From assembly GCA_964437425.1 (NCBI GenBank), contig CAYTGO010000021.1, positions 1-48,135 of the forward strand: DNA of 48,135 bases, read 5' to 3'. Within the stretch, counting starts at the first letter, position 1; each line of letters starts with the position of its first letter. This DNA comes from Scalindua sp964437425 (GTDB lineage Bacteria; Planctomycetota; Brocadiia; Brocadiales; Scalinduaceae). Below, in pieces: positions 32,598 to 42,270 of this stretch. Made by a program: the position numbers and the translations under genes. The notes under the pieces were generated by a model. It was not told the DNA's origin, ran no database searches, and worked only from the letters and a program-made list of their open reading frames with translations.

Positions 32598-34952
32598 TTA
32601 TTTTTTCTTTTTAGTGGTAGCAGTTTTTGTCTTTCTTTTTCCTCCCCGGGCTTTCCTTTCAGGGGCTTTTTCTGCAAGATCAAGACACTCTTTAAGAGTC
32701 AGGTCTTTAGGCTCCTGATCCTTAGGTATTTTGACATTCTTTTTCCCAACTTTTATGTAAGGCCCGTACCTGCCGTTTAACACTTGCACCTCAGGATTTT
32801 CGTCAAATGACTTGATGAATTTTTCAGCATCAGCTTTGCGCTTGGCTTCGATTAATTCAATGGCCCTCTCTTGCTCAACAGTATAGGGATCATCATCGCC
32901 TTTTAACGAGACAAATTTGCTGTCATGCCGAATATACGGCCCAAACCTGCCTATTGCGGCAGTAATTACTTTGTCTTCATACGTACCAACTTCTCTCGGT
33001 AGCTTAAATAAGTTAACGGCCTCCTCAAAAGTGATGGATTCCAGCAACTGCCCCTTAAGCAGACTTGCATATTTAGGCTTCTCCTCTTCTTCAAGTTCCT
33101 CGGTAGTTCCGATTTGAGCCATAGGCCCGTACGGCCCCAGTCGTACCAATAAGGTTCTCCCCGTTTTGGGATCCTTACCAAGTTCTCTAGAGGTGTCTAC
33201 TTCTGACCGATCTATTGCATCTGTAGCTTCAACCCTTTCATGAAAGCTTCCATAAAATGCTCCAATCATTTTGTCCCATTCCAGCTTGCCGGAAGCAATA
33301 TCATCAAACTCCTTTTCTATAGAAGCAGTAAACGAGTAGTCAGTAACCCTTGGAAAATGTTTGACCAGAAAGTCGTTAACGATCCTGGCAACATCTGTTG
33401 GGAAAAGCTTGGCTTTTTCAGCGCCTGTAATTTCCGTTTTTGTGACGGTATTGACTTCATTATTTGCCAAAACCATTTCCAGATATTGTCTCTCCCGGCC
33501 ATCCCTGTGCTCCTTGAGCACATAACCTCTTTTTTGTATGGTAGAAATGGTAGGAGCATAGGTAGAAGGTCTGCCGATACCCAGTTCCTCCAGTTTCTTA
33601 ACAAGGCTTGCTTCTGTAAACCTTGCAGGGGATCTTGTAAACCTTTGAACTGCCTTCATATTGTCAAGGTTTAGTTCCTGCCCAACCGTTAGCGGCGGTA
33701 AAATCCCTTTGCTCTCCTCTTCCTCATTTTCTTCAACAGCCGATTCAAGGTAAACCTTGAGAAATCCTTCAAACATGATGACCTCACCTGTAGCCTTCAT
33801 GGTTTGAGGAACAGTGGAAATTCCGATTTTCACAGTAGTTCTCTCTATACGGGCATTAGCCATTTGCGATGCAATTGCACGCTTCCATATCAACTCATAA
33901 AGGCGTGTCTGATTTCTGTCACCACCTGCACTCTTCTCTGAGAATTCTGTAGGCCTGATGGCTTCATGAGCTTCTTGAGCGGAGCTGGACTTGGTAGTAT
34001 ATTGTCTTGTTTCTGAATATTCGGCACCATATGCTGAAGTTATTTCCTTTGCAGCATTTTCTAAAGCAGATTCTGAGAGGTTGACAGAATCTGTTCTCAT
34101 ATAGGTAATCTTACCTGATTCATATAAACGTTGAGCCAGGGTCATAGTCTGCGCTACGGAAAAACCGAGTTTGAGACTGGCCTCTTGTTGTAACGTAGAA
34201 GTGGTAAAGGGTGCAGCCGGTTTCTTCTGTCCCGGTTTTTTCTCTAAATTATCTATTGTAAAAGTAGCCCCGATACATTTGGTCAGGAACTCCAAAGCTT
34301 CCTTTTCAGAGGAAAACCTTTCGGACAACTCCGCCTTCAGTACTTTATCATCCTCAACCAGGAACTCAGCGCTGACTTTGAAGAATGACTGAGTATCAAA
34401 TTGTTCAATTTCACGTTCTCTTTCAACCACCATTCTTACGGCAACAGACTGAACCCTGCCTGCAGAAAGACCACGTTGAATTTTTTTCCATAAAATTGGG
34501 GACAATTCAAATCCTACAAGCCTGTCTAAGATCCGCCTGGCCTGCTGCGCATTGACGAGCGCTATATCAATTGTTCTTGGAGATTCAATGGCATTAAGTA
34601 TCGCCTTTTTAGTAATTTCTCCGAAAACAATTCTACGTGTATTCTCTTCATCTAATTTAAGCGCTTCATGCAAGTGCCATGATATCGCCTCTCCTTCGCG
34701 GTCATCATCAGTTGCCAGCCATACAACATCAGCTTTCTTTGCCGACTTTTTAAGATCCTTTATAACGTCTTTTTTCTCTTTAGGAATCTCATATGTAGGT
34801 TGAAACCCGTTTTTTATGTCAATAGCTTTATTAGTCTTGGGAAGGTCCCGGACGTGGCCAAAACATGACTGTACCGTAAAACCGTCTCCCAGGTAACCTT
34901 CAATTGTTTTTGCTTTTGCCGGCGACTCTACTATAACGAGATTTTTATCCAT
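32598..34952 (-). CDS. topA: DNA topoisomerase I (type IA)
   Basis: TopA relaxes negative supercoils by a single-strand break. The 784-residue protein has the TOPRIM residues E9 and DDDRE at 82-86, and the catalytic tyrosine Y284 in ITYMRTDS. Instead of the zinc fingers of E. coli TopA, the C-terminus has three GRFGPYI-type repeats (around residues 618, 688 and 732) as in actinobacterial and other lineages. It ends in a lysine-rich tail of about 25 residues. A TTGACA/TTTAAT promoter at 35019-35047 faces it. Confidence 0.95.
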   Translation of the reverse strand: MDKNLVIVESPAKAKTIEGYLGDGFTVQSCFGHVRDLPKTNKAIDIKNGFQPTYEIPKEKKDVIKDLKKSAKKADVVWLATDDDREGEAISWHLHEALKLDEENTRRIVFGEITKKAILNAIESPRTIDIALVNAQQARRILDRLVGFELSPILWKKIQRGLSAGRVQSVAVRMVVEREREIEQFDTQSFFKVSAEFLVEDDKVLKAELSERFSSEKEALEFLTKCIGATFTIDNLEKKPGQKKPAAPFTTSTLQQEASLKLGFSVAQTMTLAQRLYESGKITYMRTDSVNLSESALENAAKEITSAYGAEYSETRQYTTKSSSAQEAHEAIRPTEFSEKSAGGDRNQTRLYELIWKRAIASQMANARIERTTVKIGISTVPQTMKATGEVIMFEGFLKVYLESAVEENEEEESKGILPPLTVGQELNLDNMKAVQRFTRSPARFTEASLVKKLEELGIGRPSTYAPTISTIQKRGYVLKEHRDGRERQYLEMVLANNEVNTVTKTEITGAEKAKLFPTDVARIVNDFLVKHFPRVTDYSFTASIEKEFDDIASGKLEWDKMIGAFYGSFHERVEATDAIDRSEVDTSRELGKDPKTGRTLLVRLGPYGPMAQIGTTEELEEEEKPKYASLLKGQLLESITFEEAVNLFKLPREVGTYEDKVITAAIGRFGPYIRHDSKFVSLKGDDDPYTVEQERAIELIEAKRKADAEKFIKSFDENPEVQVLNGRYGPYIKVGKKNVKIPKDQEPKDLTLKECLDLAEKAPERKARGGKRKTKTATTKKKK

Positions 34953-35018
34953 AGACTGGTTATTATTAAATTCTTTGAAGGCTCAAAACTAAAAGTACAT
35001 TTTTAGACAAAGTTAAGA

Positions 35019-35047
35019 ATTAAAACAAAGGTGTTTGTTAGTGTCAA
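35019..35047 (-). promoter_or_regulatory. topA promoter
   Basis: On the minus strand TTGACA (35042-35047) and TTTAAT (35019-35024) lie 17 bases apart, facing topA and leaving a leader of about 60 bases. Confidence 0.6.
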
Positions 35048-35126
35048 GGGTTTTCTAGTTTAAAAGATTTTTTATATGTTTTCGCTATATATACTAAGCA
35101 AGATTATAAGTTTTTACAAAAAGCAG

Positions 35127-35155
35127 TTGATAGTTACTGCGTTGCTTTATATAAT
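35127..35155 (+). promoter_or_regulatory. Promoter of PpiD-like gene and ribF
   Basis: TTGATA (35127-35132) and TATAAT (35150-35155) are 17 bases apart. The start point near 35162 gives a leader of about 95 bases that includes the 35208-35237 hairpin. Confidence 0.7.
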
Positions 35156-35207
35156 TCAACGTTCGGATTTATTCGATATTTCAGTAGGCAATTTATTAAT
35201 AAGATGT

Positions 35208-35237
35208 TTTCCACACATAGTTTAATCTGTGTAGAAA
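35208..35237 (+). promoter_or_regulatory. Leader hairpin before the PpiD-like gene
   Basis: TTTCCACACA (35208-35217) and TGTGTAGAAA (35228-35237) pair over ten bases with one mismatch around a ten-base loop. It ends about 10 bases before the GAGAGG ribosome site of the gene at 35258, so it could affect translation or RNA stability. Confidence 0.45.
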
Positions 35238-35257
35238 CAATAAAATGAGAGGTATTT

Positions 35258-36943
35258 ATGGCTGCAACAAGTTGGTTTAGAAGAAATCAGAAAAAGCTCC
35301 TGGGCATCCTGGTTGTATTTTTAATGGTAATATGGGGGATTGGCCCTGCAGCAGAATATATAATCCCAAAACCTGGTGTCGGAGAAATCCATGGCCGTAA
35401 AGTAACGCAAGATCAGTTTAGTGATACTGCCACCAGATGGGCAAGGATTTTTTTCAGGGAAGCCAAAGAGCCGGTAGCACAACTGGTCTGGAGACAGATG
35501 GCACTCTTTGGCCAGGCGGAGAACATGGGAATAGTTATAACCAAAGATGAACTTGCACAAGAGATACGTAATTTTTTTCCTGTTGATCCGCGTATCTTTG
35601 AAGACAAAGAAGGTTTCAGACGTATGCTTGGAAGCGTATTCCATTTGACAGAACCGCAGTTCGAAAAAACAATAGAAGAATATCTCTTAGCACGTAAGCT
35701 TCAATACCTTTTGAAAAGTTCTGTGAAGGTTACTGAAGACGAAGCGTTACAACGTTATATTAAAGAGAACGAACAGGTAAAAATCAAATATACGGCTCTT
35801 AGGGCGCGAGATTTTATCGATCGAGTTGAAATCAAGGAAGACGAGATCAAATCTTTTTACGACAAATATAGTGAAAATTATCCAAATTTTGAAGAAGGAA
35901 TATGTGGCTATAAAGAACCGGAAAAAGTTAAAGTAGAATATATAATTGCAAAATCTGATGTGGTAGATAAGCAGATTAATATCACTGATGAAAAGATGCA
36001 GGAATATTACGAAGAGAAAAAGGACCTTATGTTCAGAATAGAGAATGTAGCAACACCTGATGCTGATAATCCGGATGAAACACCTGTATCAGAATTTAAG
36101 CTTTTTGATGAAGTGAAAGCACAAATCAGAGAAAATCTGCTTTTGCAAGAACGTGAAACATTAGTCAACAAAATGATTGCTGATGCAGATGATGAAATAT
36201 ATGAAAATATTGATAAAGAAGGTTTTATCAGTTTTGCTAAACTTGCGGAGAAATATAACCTTTCGCATGTTATACCAACGAATCAGCATAACGGAACTAG
36301 CTATTTCTCAAAGGACGAATTGAGGGAAGTGATTATTGATCTTCCGGAATTCCCCAAGCAGGTATTTGAAAGGGATATAAATGACCCTTCGACACCGATA
36401 AGTTCTTCAGAAGGCAAACTTATTTTTCGGGTAATAGAAAAAATCGAAACACATATTCCTCCTTATGAAGAAGTACGTGATAAGGTTGCCGAAGATCTAC
36501 GTTATGAAAAAGCATTTGAGGAAGCCGAAAAGGTTGCAGGAAAATGTCTTGAAAAAACAAATCAAACCTCACTGAAAGAGGGCGTAAAGTTTATTAAAGA
36601 TGACGCTGGTAAATTAGCAATAATAGAAACTAAATATGTCAGTAGGCCAGGTATCGTCAGTGAAGATGAGGATACAGAAATATTGGGATCTGATAGAGTT
36701 AAAATTACTGAAGCGGCTTTTGGTTTAAAAGTTGGAGAGTCAGCCATTGCGGCTGAAAACAGAGGCGAAAAAACATGTTATGTTGTAAATCTGGTAGAGA
36801 GAAAAAAGGTTGATCCAAAAAGCTTTGAAGAAAAAAGGGATTTAATAACGGAACAATATCTTTTGGAAAAACAGTTTGTTTTTTCAACTGAATGGGAAAC
36901 CTGGATAGGTACAAAGACTCAGTTAGGTAAGAGCAAAAGCTAA
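35258..36943 (+). CDS. Membrane-anchored SurA/PpiD-like chaperone
   Basis: The 561-residue protein has a single N-terminal membrane anchor (about residues 15-36), with a basic start FRRNQKK, and then a SurA-N-like helical region (VTQDQFSD through the KTIEEYLLARKLQYLL segment). Charged, EF-repeat-like helical sequence and a possible parvulin-type region (from about residue 200 to 420) follow. The overall plan is PpiD: an anchored periplasmic chaperone. I do not see a clear intact parvulin active site, so isomerase activity is doubtful. A GAGAGG ribosome site precedes the ATG. ribF starts 20 bases after its stop. Confidence 0.75.
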   Translation: MAATSWFRRNQKKLLGILVVFLMVIWGIGPAAEYIIPKPGVGEIHGRKVTQDQFSDTATRWARIFFREAKEPVAQLVWRQMALFGQAENMGIVITKDELAQEIRNFFPVDPRIFEDKEGFRRMLGSVFHLTEPQFEKTIEEYLLARKLQYLLKSSVKVTEDEALQRYIKENEQVKIKYTALRARDFIDRVEIKEDEIKSFYDKYSENYPNFEEGICGYKEPEKVKVEYIIAKSDVVDKQINITDEKMQEYYEEKKDLMFRIENVATPDADNPDETPVSEFKLFDEVKAQIRENLLLQERETLVNKMIADADDEIYENIDKEGFISFAKLAEKYNLSHVIPTNQHNGTSYFSKDELREVIIDLPEFPKQVFERDINDPSTPISSSEGKLIFRVIEKIETHIPPYEEVRDKVAEDLRYEKAFEEAEKVAGKCLEKTNQTSLKEGVKFIKDDAGKLAIIETKYVSRPGIVSEDEDTEILGSDRVKITEAAFGLKVGESAIAAENRGEKTCYVVNLVERKKVDPKSFEEKRDLITEQYLLEKQFVFSTEWETWIGTKTQLGKSKS

Positions 36944-36963
36944 ACGCACACAAGAGGTTCAAA

Positions 36964-37911
36964 TTGGATACAATTTTTGGTATCAAACAGATACAAAAAA
37001 AACTTACCTGCCCTGTTGTTACATTGGGAGTGTTTGACGGTGTTCATTCAGGGCATCAAGAGGTTATTCAAAAAACGATAAACTTGGCGAATGAAAGAAA
37101 TGGAGAATCAGTAATTTTAACCTTTGATCGCCACCCTAAAAGCGTTCTTTCACAGACACGGCAGTCTTGTATTACATCACTGGAACATCGATTAGTATTG
37201 TTTGAGCAACTTGGTGTTGATATATCAGTGGTGTTGGAGTTTGATAAAAAAATCTCTGAAATCAGTGCCGAAGATTTTATAACTAAGATCTTGTATGAGT
37301 GGTTGGGTGCTAAAGTCATTGTGCTCGGATTTGACTGCTCGTTTGGCAAGGACAGAAGAGGTAACGCATCAATGGTTCGTGACTATGCTGAAAAGTACGG
37401 ATTTGAAGTTGCTACATGCGATCCTTTAGAATTCGAAGGTGAAATAACAAGCAGCACAACAATACGAAAGCACGTTATTCAAGGCAACTTACAGAAGGCA
37501 AGAGGAATGCTGGGTAGACGTGTTTCCGTATTTGGCACAGTTGTTAAAGGTTCCAGCCGTGGAAAAGGTTTAGGATTTCCCACAGCCAACCTTAATCTTC
37601 ACCATGAGATAAGACCTCCTTCCGGAGTGTACGCCACTAAGGTATTTATGGGAGGAAAAGAATATAACGCTATAACCAACATAGGAACCTGTCCTACGTT
37701 CGGAGAAAGCGCGCAGAATGATGAACCTGTAGTAGAGGCTCACATAATTGACTTTAATGAATCGATTTACGGAAAAGACCTGGAAGTTCAATTCCTCTAC
37801 AAACTGAGAGAAGAGACCCGGTTTGAAAGTGCTGACGAGTTAAAGCTACAATTGGAACGAGACAAAATGAGATTTATGAACAGGGAGTCAGAGAAGGTCT
37901 TCGCAGAGTAG
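36964..37911 (+). CDS. ribF: Bifunctional riboflavin kinase/FAD synthetase
   Basis: RibF makes FMN and then FAD from riboflavin. The 315-residue protein has the nucleotidyltransferase domain first (GVFDGVHSGHQ, the HxGH-type nucleotide site; LGFDCSFGKDRRG) and the kinase domain after residue 178 (GTVVKGSSRGKGLGFPTANL, SGVYATKV, NIGTCPTFG). The start is TTG, six bases after AGAGG; no ATG upstream competes. It follows the PpiD-like gene by 20 bases. tRNA-Phe lies 37 bases past its stop. Confidence 0.94.
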   Translation: MDTIFGIKQIQKKLTCPVVTLGVFDGVHSGHQEVIQKTINLANERNGESVILTFDRHPKSVLSQTRQSCITSLEHRLVLFEQLGVDISVVLEFDKKISEISAEDFITKILYEWLGAKVIVLGFDCSFGKDRRGNASMVRDYAEKYGFEVATCDPLEFEGEITSSTTIRKHVIQGNLQKARGMLGRRVSVFGTVVKGSSRGKGLGFPTANLNLHHEIRPPSGVYATKVFMGGKEYNAITNIGTCPTFGESAQNDEPVVEAHIIDFNESIYGKDLEVQFLYKLREETRFESADELKLQLERDKMRFMNRESEKVFAE

Positions 37912-37948
37912 GTGCAATTCACAAATTGCCTCTTCTTAATAAAATTCA

Positions 37949-38024
37949 GGGCAGATAGCTCAGTTGGTAGAGCACGGGATTGAAAATCCCGGTGTCGCCG
38001 GTTCGATTCCGGCTCTGCCCACCA
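37949..38024 (+). tRNA. tRNA-Phe (GAA)
   Basis: The 76-base cloverleaf has acceptor arms GGGCAGA (37949-37955) and TCTGCCC (38014-38020), a D-arm with GCTC/GAGC, an anticodon loop TTGAAAA with GAA at 37982-37984, a GTTCGATTCC T-arm, discriminator A and an encoded CCA (38022-38024). GAA reads phenylalanine codons. Confidence 0.97.
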
Positions 38025-38125
38025 CATATAGAAAGCATAGTATTTCCCATTTAATTCCCCAGAAATCCCCTTCCCTTTTTTGAAGCGGAGATTTATGGGA
38101 GGATCAAAAATAAGGAACTGTTTTA

Positions 38126-39412
38126 GTGCTAAAAATGAAAAATAGTTTTAAAATTATCTGGATTGTAATCTTTATTATCTCTTTAAATCCATGCTATTTG
38201 CATGCACAGAAAGAGGAGAAACTTGACCCGGATCTGTTTTATCAGGATTTTGAAGAGTTTATAAGCGTAATAAAGGAGATACAGAATAAATACGTCGATG
38301 AGGTTGGGCTGAGGGCCTTACTTATGAGCGCTTACAATGGGATGCTTGCCGGCCTGGACCCACATAGTCAATTCATTGATTCAAAAAACCTTAAAGAGTT
38401 AATGATTGAAACGGAGGGCGAATTCGACGGCCTGGGCATTGAGGTCATTTTACAGGGCGGATTCTTAAGGGTTTTGACTCCCATTATCGATTCACCGGCC
38501 TTTCGTGCAGGAATTTATATTGGAGATGTAATAATCGAGATCGATGGAAAATCAACAAAGAATATTTCGATTCGTGAGGCAATTGAAATGCTCCGTGGTA
38601 AAACTCACACGGAAGTTACATTAACGGTTATACATGAAGGAGAAAGCGAGCCGGTTGACATTACTATTGAACGCGCAAAAATCCATCTAAACAGTACGCG
38701 TGGTACAAGGATTGTCGATGAAGAGGGCAAGATAGGTTATATTGCAATTACCAGTTTTCAAGACAATACTGTAGATGACATGGATGTTGCAGTTAAAGAA
38801 TTAGAGGAACAAGGAATGGAATCCCTGATTCTGGACCTTAGATTTAATCCGGGTGGCCTCTTGACTACTGCAGTAGATATGGCGGACAGGTTTATTAAAA
38901 AAGGTTTAATTGTATCTACAAAAGGCAGGCACAAATCACAGCACAACGAATATAAAGCACGTAAATCAAAAACGTATAAAAATTTCCCACTGATCATATT
39001 GGTTAATAATGGTAGCGCCAGCGCCTCTGAAATTGTTGCTGGAGCGGTTAAAGACCATAAACGCGGACTTTTGCTGGGAACTAAAACTTATGGCAAGGGC
39101 TCGGTTCAAAGCTTGATACCAATAAAAGATAAAAATTCGGCTCTGAAGCTGACAACGGCTAAATACTATACGCCGTCCGGAGCACTGATTCACGGAATAG
39201 GTATTGAGCCAGATATAAAGGTGGATCTCACCAAAAAAGAAGTGAGAGGTTTACACAGGCACATGGCCAGGGTTAATGCGGCAGACATACGTACGAAAAA
39301 CGGAAAAAAACCTGTAGAAACTAGTGATGAAAAAGAAAAATTTGTTGATGCACAGCTTTCCAGGGCAATTGATGTTTTGAAAGGTATAAGTGTTTATTCT
39401 AAAAATAACTAG
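38126..39412 (+). CDS. ctpA: S41-family C-terminal processing protease
   Basis: This 428-residue protein is a periplasmic Ser-Lys protease that trims C-termini of envelope proteins. It has a signal peptide (about residues 4-26), then a PDZ domain (GLGIEV to the VIHEGE region), then the catalytic core with the serine in NNGSASASE and the lysine in GTKTYGKGSVQ. A lysine-rich tail follows. The start is uncertain. GTG at 38126 has AGGA ten bases before it, and ATG at 38135 gives a cleaner signal peptide but lies 19 bases from that site. The gene begins about 100 bases after tRNA-Phe. Confidence 0.92.
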   Translation: MLKMKNSFKIIWIVIFIISLNPCYLHAQKEEKLDPDLFYQDFEEFISVIKEIQNKYVDEVGLRALLMSAYNGMLAGLDPHSQFIDSKNLKELMIETEGEFDGLGIEVILQGGFLRVLTPIIDSPAFRAGIYIGDVIIEIDGKSTKNISIREAIEMLRGKTHTEVTLTVIHEGESEPVDITIERAKIHLNSTRGTRIVDEEGKIGYIAITSFQDNTVDDMDVAVKELEEQGMESLILDLRFNPGGLLTTAVDMADRFIKKGLIVSTKGRHKSQHNEYKARKSKTYKNFPLIILVNNGSASASEIVAGAVKDHKRGLLLGTKTYGKGSVQSLIPIKDKNSALKLTTAKYYTPSGALIHGIGIEPDIKVDLTKKEVRGLHRHMARVNAADIRTKNGKKPVETSDEKEKFVDAQLSRAIDVLKGISVYSKNN

Positions 39413-39495
39413 AACTTAGCAGCCCTGTATAAACACAAACAACGCAGAAAACGATATTCACTCCCAGAAAACTCCGATAAAATACATCTGATATT

Positions 39496-40506
39496 ATGAT
39501 AATTCTTGGTATCGAAACCTCTTGTGATGAAACGTCCGCTGCTCTGGTGGAAGATGGTACTAAAGTCCATTCAAACATAGTTGCATCTCAACAAGACCTT
39601 CACTCAAAATTTGGTGGTGTAGTACCCGAAATAGCTTGCCGAGCGCACACCGAAACAATTATAACGGTAATTGACAAAGCGGTGGCAGAAGCCAACATAG
39701 AGATGAGTGACATAGACGCAATATCGATAGCAAATACACCTGGTCTTATCGGTGCGCTATTAATTGGACTTACGGCAGCCAAGACGTTAAGCTGGATACT
39801 GAAAAAACCGCTCATAACTGTCAACCATCTACATGCACATATTTATGCAAGTAAGATAGAAAATGAAAATATTGATTACCCGGCTATCAGCCTCGTAGTA
39901 TCAGGGGGACATACATCTCTGTTCCTGACACACGGTGAAACAGATTACGAGTCGATTGGCGGAACCATAGATGATGCGGCAGGAGAAGCGTTTGATAAAG
40001 TTGGCAAAATATTAGGCTTGGGTTACCCTGCCGGACCGGAGATCGATGCTATTTCGCAAAAAGGGAATGAGAAAGCAATACAATTTCCCCGGTCTTATTT
40101 GAAAAAAGGTTCTCTTGATTTTAGTTTTAGCGGTATAAAAACAGCGGTCTTGTATCACTGTATGGGTCAGAACTCAAAGAGCACCAGTGAAATACCAAAA
40201 CTAACAGATCAGGAAATTGCAGACATTGCTGCAAGTTTTCAGGAAGCGGTTGTTGATGTACTGGTAGACAAAACTATTTTTGCGGCGAATAAATTTTCGT
40301 CCAAAAGTATAATCATTGGTGGTGGTGTAGCCTGCAACTCAAGATTAAGGCAGAAACTTACAGATGCGGCAAAGCGGCGTAATATACCACTCTATTATCC
40401 ATCGAAGAAATTATGTATGGATAATGCGGCTATGGTAGCGGGGCTGGCATTCCATAAGTATGGAGAAAAGGAATTTTCCAACCTTGAAGTTGAAGCAATA
40501 CCGTAA
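39496..40506 (+). CDS. tsaD: tRNA N6-threonylcarbamoyltransferase
   Basis: TsaD transfers the threonylcarbamoyl group to A37 of ANN-decoding tRNAs, with TsaB and TsaE. The 336-residue ASKHA protein has ETSCDETS at its start, the metal ligands H111 and H115 in NHLHAHI, SGGHTSL, the DDAAGEAFDKVG segment and the GGGVACNS phosphate loop. Its length is typical. tsaE lies in the window 12 kb away on the opposite strand, but tsaB and tsaC are not seen. It shares strand with the ctpA and larB genes, each with gaps of 60-85 bases. Confidence 0.95.
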   Translation: MIILGIETSCDETSAALVEDGTKVHSNIVASQQDLHSKFGGVVPEIACRAHTETIITVIDKAVAEANIEMSDIDAISIANTPGLIGALLIGLTAAKTLSWILKKPLITVNHLHAHIYASKIENENIDYPAISLVVSGGHTSLFLTHGETDYESIGGTIDDAAGEAFDKVGKILGLGYPAGPEIDAISQKGNEKAIQFPRSYLKKGSLDFSFSGIKTAVLYHCMGQNSKSTSEIPKLTDQEIADIAASFQEAVVDVLVDKTIFAANKFSSKSIIIGGGVACNSRLRQKLTDAAKRRNIPLYYPSKKLCMDNAAMVAGLAFHKYGEKEFSNLEVEAIP

Positions 40507-40568
40507 TATATTTTCGTTTCCGGACTCCAGTTTGGAAATGAGTTGAGAATAGAAAAAAGGTACTAAAA

Positions 40569-41318
40569 ATGGATGACAACACAATCAAGAAACTATTAAC
40601 AAATGTAAAAAAAGGCAACCTTACAATAGAAAATGCCTTGCAGAGTTTTAAAGAATTACCATATAAAGATCTGGGTTTTGCCAAGGTTGATAATCACAGA
40701 ACTATACGCTGCGGTTTTCCCGAAGTGATATTTTGTGAGGGCAAAACCCCTGAACAAGTTCTCAAAATTGCCGGACAGATCATCAAACACGGAGCTGATC
40801 TATTGGCAACACGCGCTAACGAAGAGATATACAAATGTGTTTCTCAACAATATAAGAACGCCAGATATAACGACAAAGCCCGGACAATAGTTATTAAGAA
40901 CTCACGCTCAAAAAAGAAGAAGGGCTTAATACTGATTGTAACTGCCGGAACCTCAGATATTCCTGTCGCTGAAGAAGCGAAGGAAACCGCAGAAATAATG
41001 GGAAACAATGTAAAGGTACTTTACGACGTTGGAGTCGCCGGTATACATCGCCTGCTCAGCAAGAAGAAAGATATTGATGCGGCCAAAGTGCTCATAGTAG
41101 TAGCAGGCATGGAGGGAGCGCTTGCCAGTGTAGTAGGAGGAATGGTGGCAAGACCTGTTATAGGCGTACCGACAAGTGTGGGATATGGTACCAGTTTCGG
41201 CGGTGTTACTCCGCTTCTGGCAATGTTAAACAGCTGTGCCGCAAATGTTACTGTTGTTAATATTGATAACGGCTTTGGCGCTGCTTACGTTGCATCTCTG
41301 ATCAATAGTACTAAATAG
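40569..41318 (+). CDS. larB: Nickel-pincer cofactor biosynthesis carboxylase LarB
   Basis: LarB carboxylates and hydrolyses nicotinate adenine dinucleotide to begin the nickel-pincer cofactor of lactate racemase and related enzymes. The 249-residue protein has an N-terminal helical part (residues 1-45), then a PurE-like core with TAGTSDIPVAEEA, GVAGIHRLL, VVAGMEGALASVVGG and PTSVGYGTSFGG. No larA, larC or larE lies next to it, so the cofactor's user enzyme is elsewhere. It is followed by nnrD after 46 bases. Confidence 0.93.
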   Translation: MDDNTIKKLLTNVKKGNLTIENALQSFKELPYKDLGFAKVDNHRTIRCGFPEVIFCEGKTPEQVLKIAGQIIKHGADLLATRANEEIYKCVSQQYKNARYNDKARTIVIKNSRSKKKKGLILIVTAGTSDIPVAEEAKETAEIMGNNVKVLYDVGVAGIHRLLSKKKDIDAAKVLIVVAGMEGALASVVGGMVARPVIGVPTSVGYGTSFGGVTPLLAMLNSCAANVTVVNIDNGFGAAYVASLINSTK

Positions 41319-41364
41319 ATCTAATCAATGTAATCATCAGGCAATTTTAATTTCCAAAAATCAT

Positions 41365-42270
41365 ATGGTTAAAATAAAAAAACTGCCCAAATTAAACTCC
41401 AGAAAAAGCGACACACACAAAGGCAGCTATGGACGTGTGTTAGTGCTTGCCAGTTCACCCGGTTTGACAGGAGCCGCATACCTCTGCTCAAAAGCAGCAT
41501 TGAGGAGTGGATCTGGCATAGTCACACTTGGAGTCCCTGAAAGCCTTAATCCTGTAATGGAGGCAAAACTGACTTGCGTGATGACACATCCCCTACCTGA
41601 AACAAAGGCGTCTACATTATCCAATAAGGGAAAAAAGGAGATCATGAAGTTGTGTGAATCTCACGATGTCGTTGCCTTGGGACCGGGCCTTTCTCAACAA
41701 CCTGAGACAAGAGAACTCATACTCTGGTTAATACAAAATATAGATCGCAACATGGTAATCGATGCTGATGGGCTTAACGCACTTTCGGATAAAGTGAAGG
41801 TACTGCACAAAATAAAAAGACAAGCAGTATTAACGCCTCATCCCGGAGAGATGTCACGCCTGGCCGGTCTTGGTTCGTCAAAGGATGTGCAAAAAGATAG
41901 GCTGAACACGGCATCGCAGTTTGTTAAATCAATCCAGAAAAAATTAAATAACGAAAGAAAACTCACCCTGGTATTAAAGGGTGATAAAACGATAGTTGCA
42001 GACAGTGGTAAAGTATACGTAAATCGCACGGGTAATCCCGGAATGGCAACGGCCGGTACAGGTGACGTCCTTACTGGAATCATCGCATCATTAATCGGTC
42101 AGGGGTATGATGTATTTGACGCCTCACAGCTTGGCGTGTACATCCATGGACTGGCAGGAGATATTGCGGCAAATAAAAAAGGAGAACTCTCAATGATCGC
42201 TTCCGACATCATTGAATACTTACCTGACGCATTTATAAAATATAATAAAACGAAAGGACGGAATAAATAG
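41365..42270 (+). CDS. nnrD: NAD(P)H-hydrate dehydratase (ADP/ATP-dependent)
   Basis: NnrD repairs NAD(P)HX, the damaged hydrated cofactor. The 301-residue ribokinase-like protein has GRVLVLASSPGLTGA near the start, the ALGPGL segment, the LTPHPGEMSRL motif, and the C-terminal NPGMATAGTGDVLTG anion-hole and active-site segment. The epimerase domain NnrE found fused in E. coli is absent. Its stop overlaps the GTG start of the next gene by one base. Confidence 0.93.
   Translation: MVKIKKLPKLNSRKSDTHKGSYGRVLVLASSPGLTGAAYLCSKAALRSGSGIVTLGVPESLNPVMEAKLTCVMTHPLPETKASTLSNKGKKEIMKLCESHDVVALGPGLSQQPETRELILWLIQNIDRNMVIDADGLNALSDKVKVLHKIKRQAVLTPHPGEMSRLAGLGSSKDVQKDRLNTASQFVKSIQKKLNNERKLTLVLKGDKTIVADSGKVYVNRTGNPGMATAGTGDVLTGIIASLIGQGYDVFDASQLGVYIHGLAGDIAANKKGELSMIASDIIEYLPDAFIKYNKTKGRNK

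Larger units (their letters stand above)
34953..35257. other. Divergent control region of topA and PpiD-like gene
   Basis: These 305 bases hold a promoter for each direction and a 5' hairpin for the rightward gene, listed separately. No small open frame or RNA gene is supported. Confidence 0.6.
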
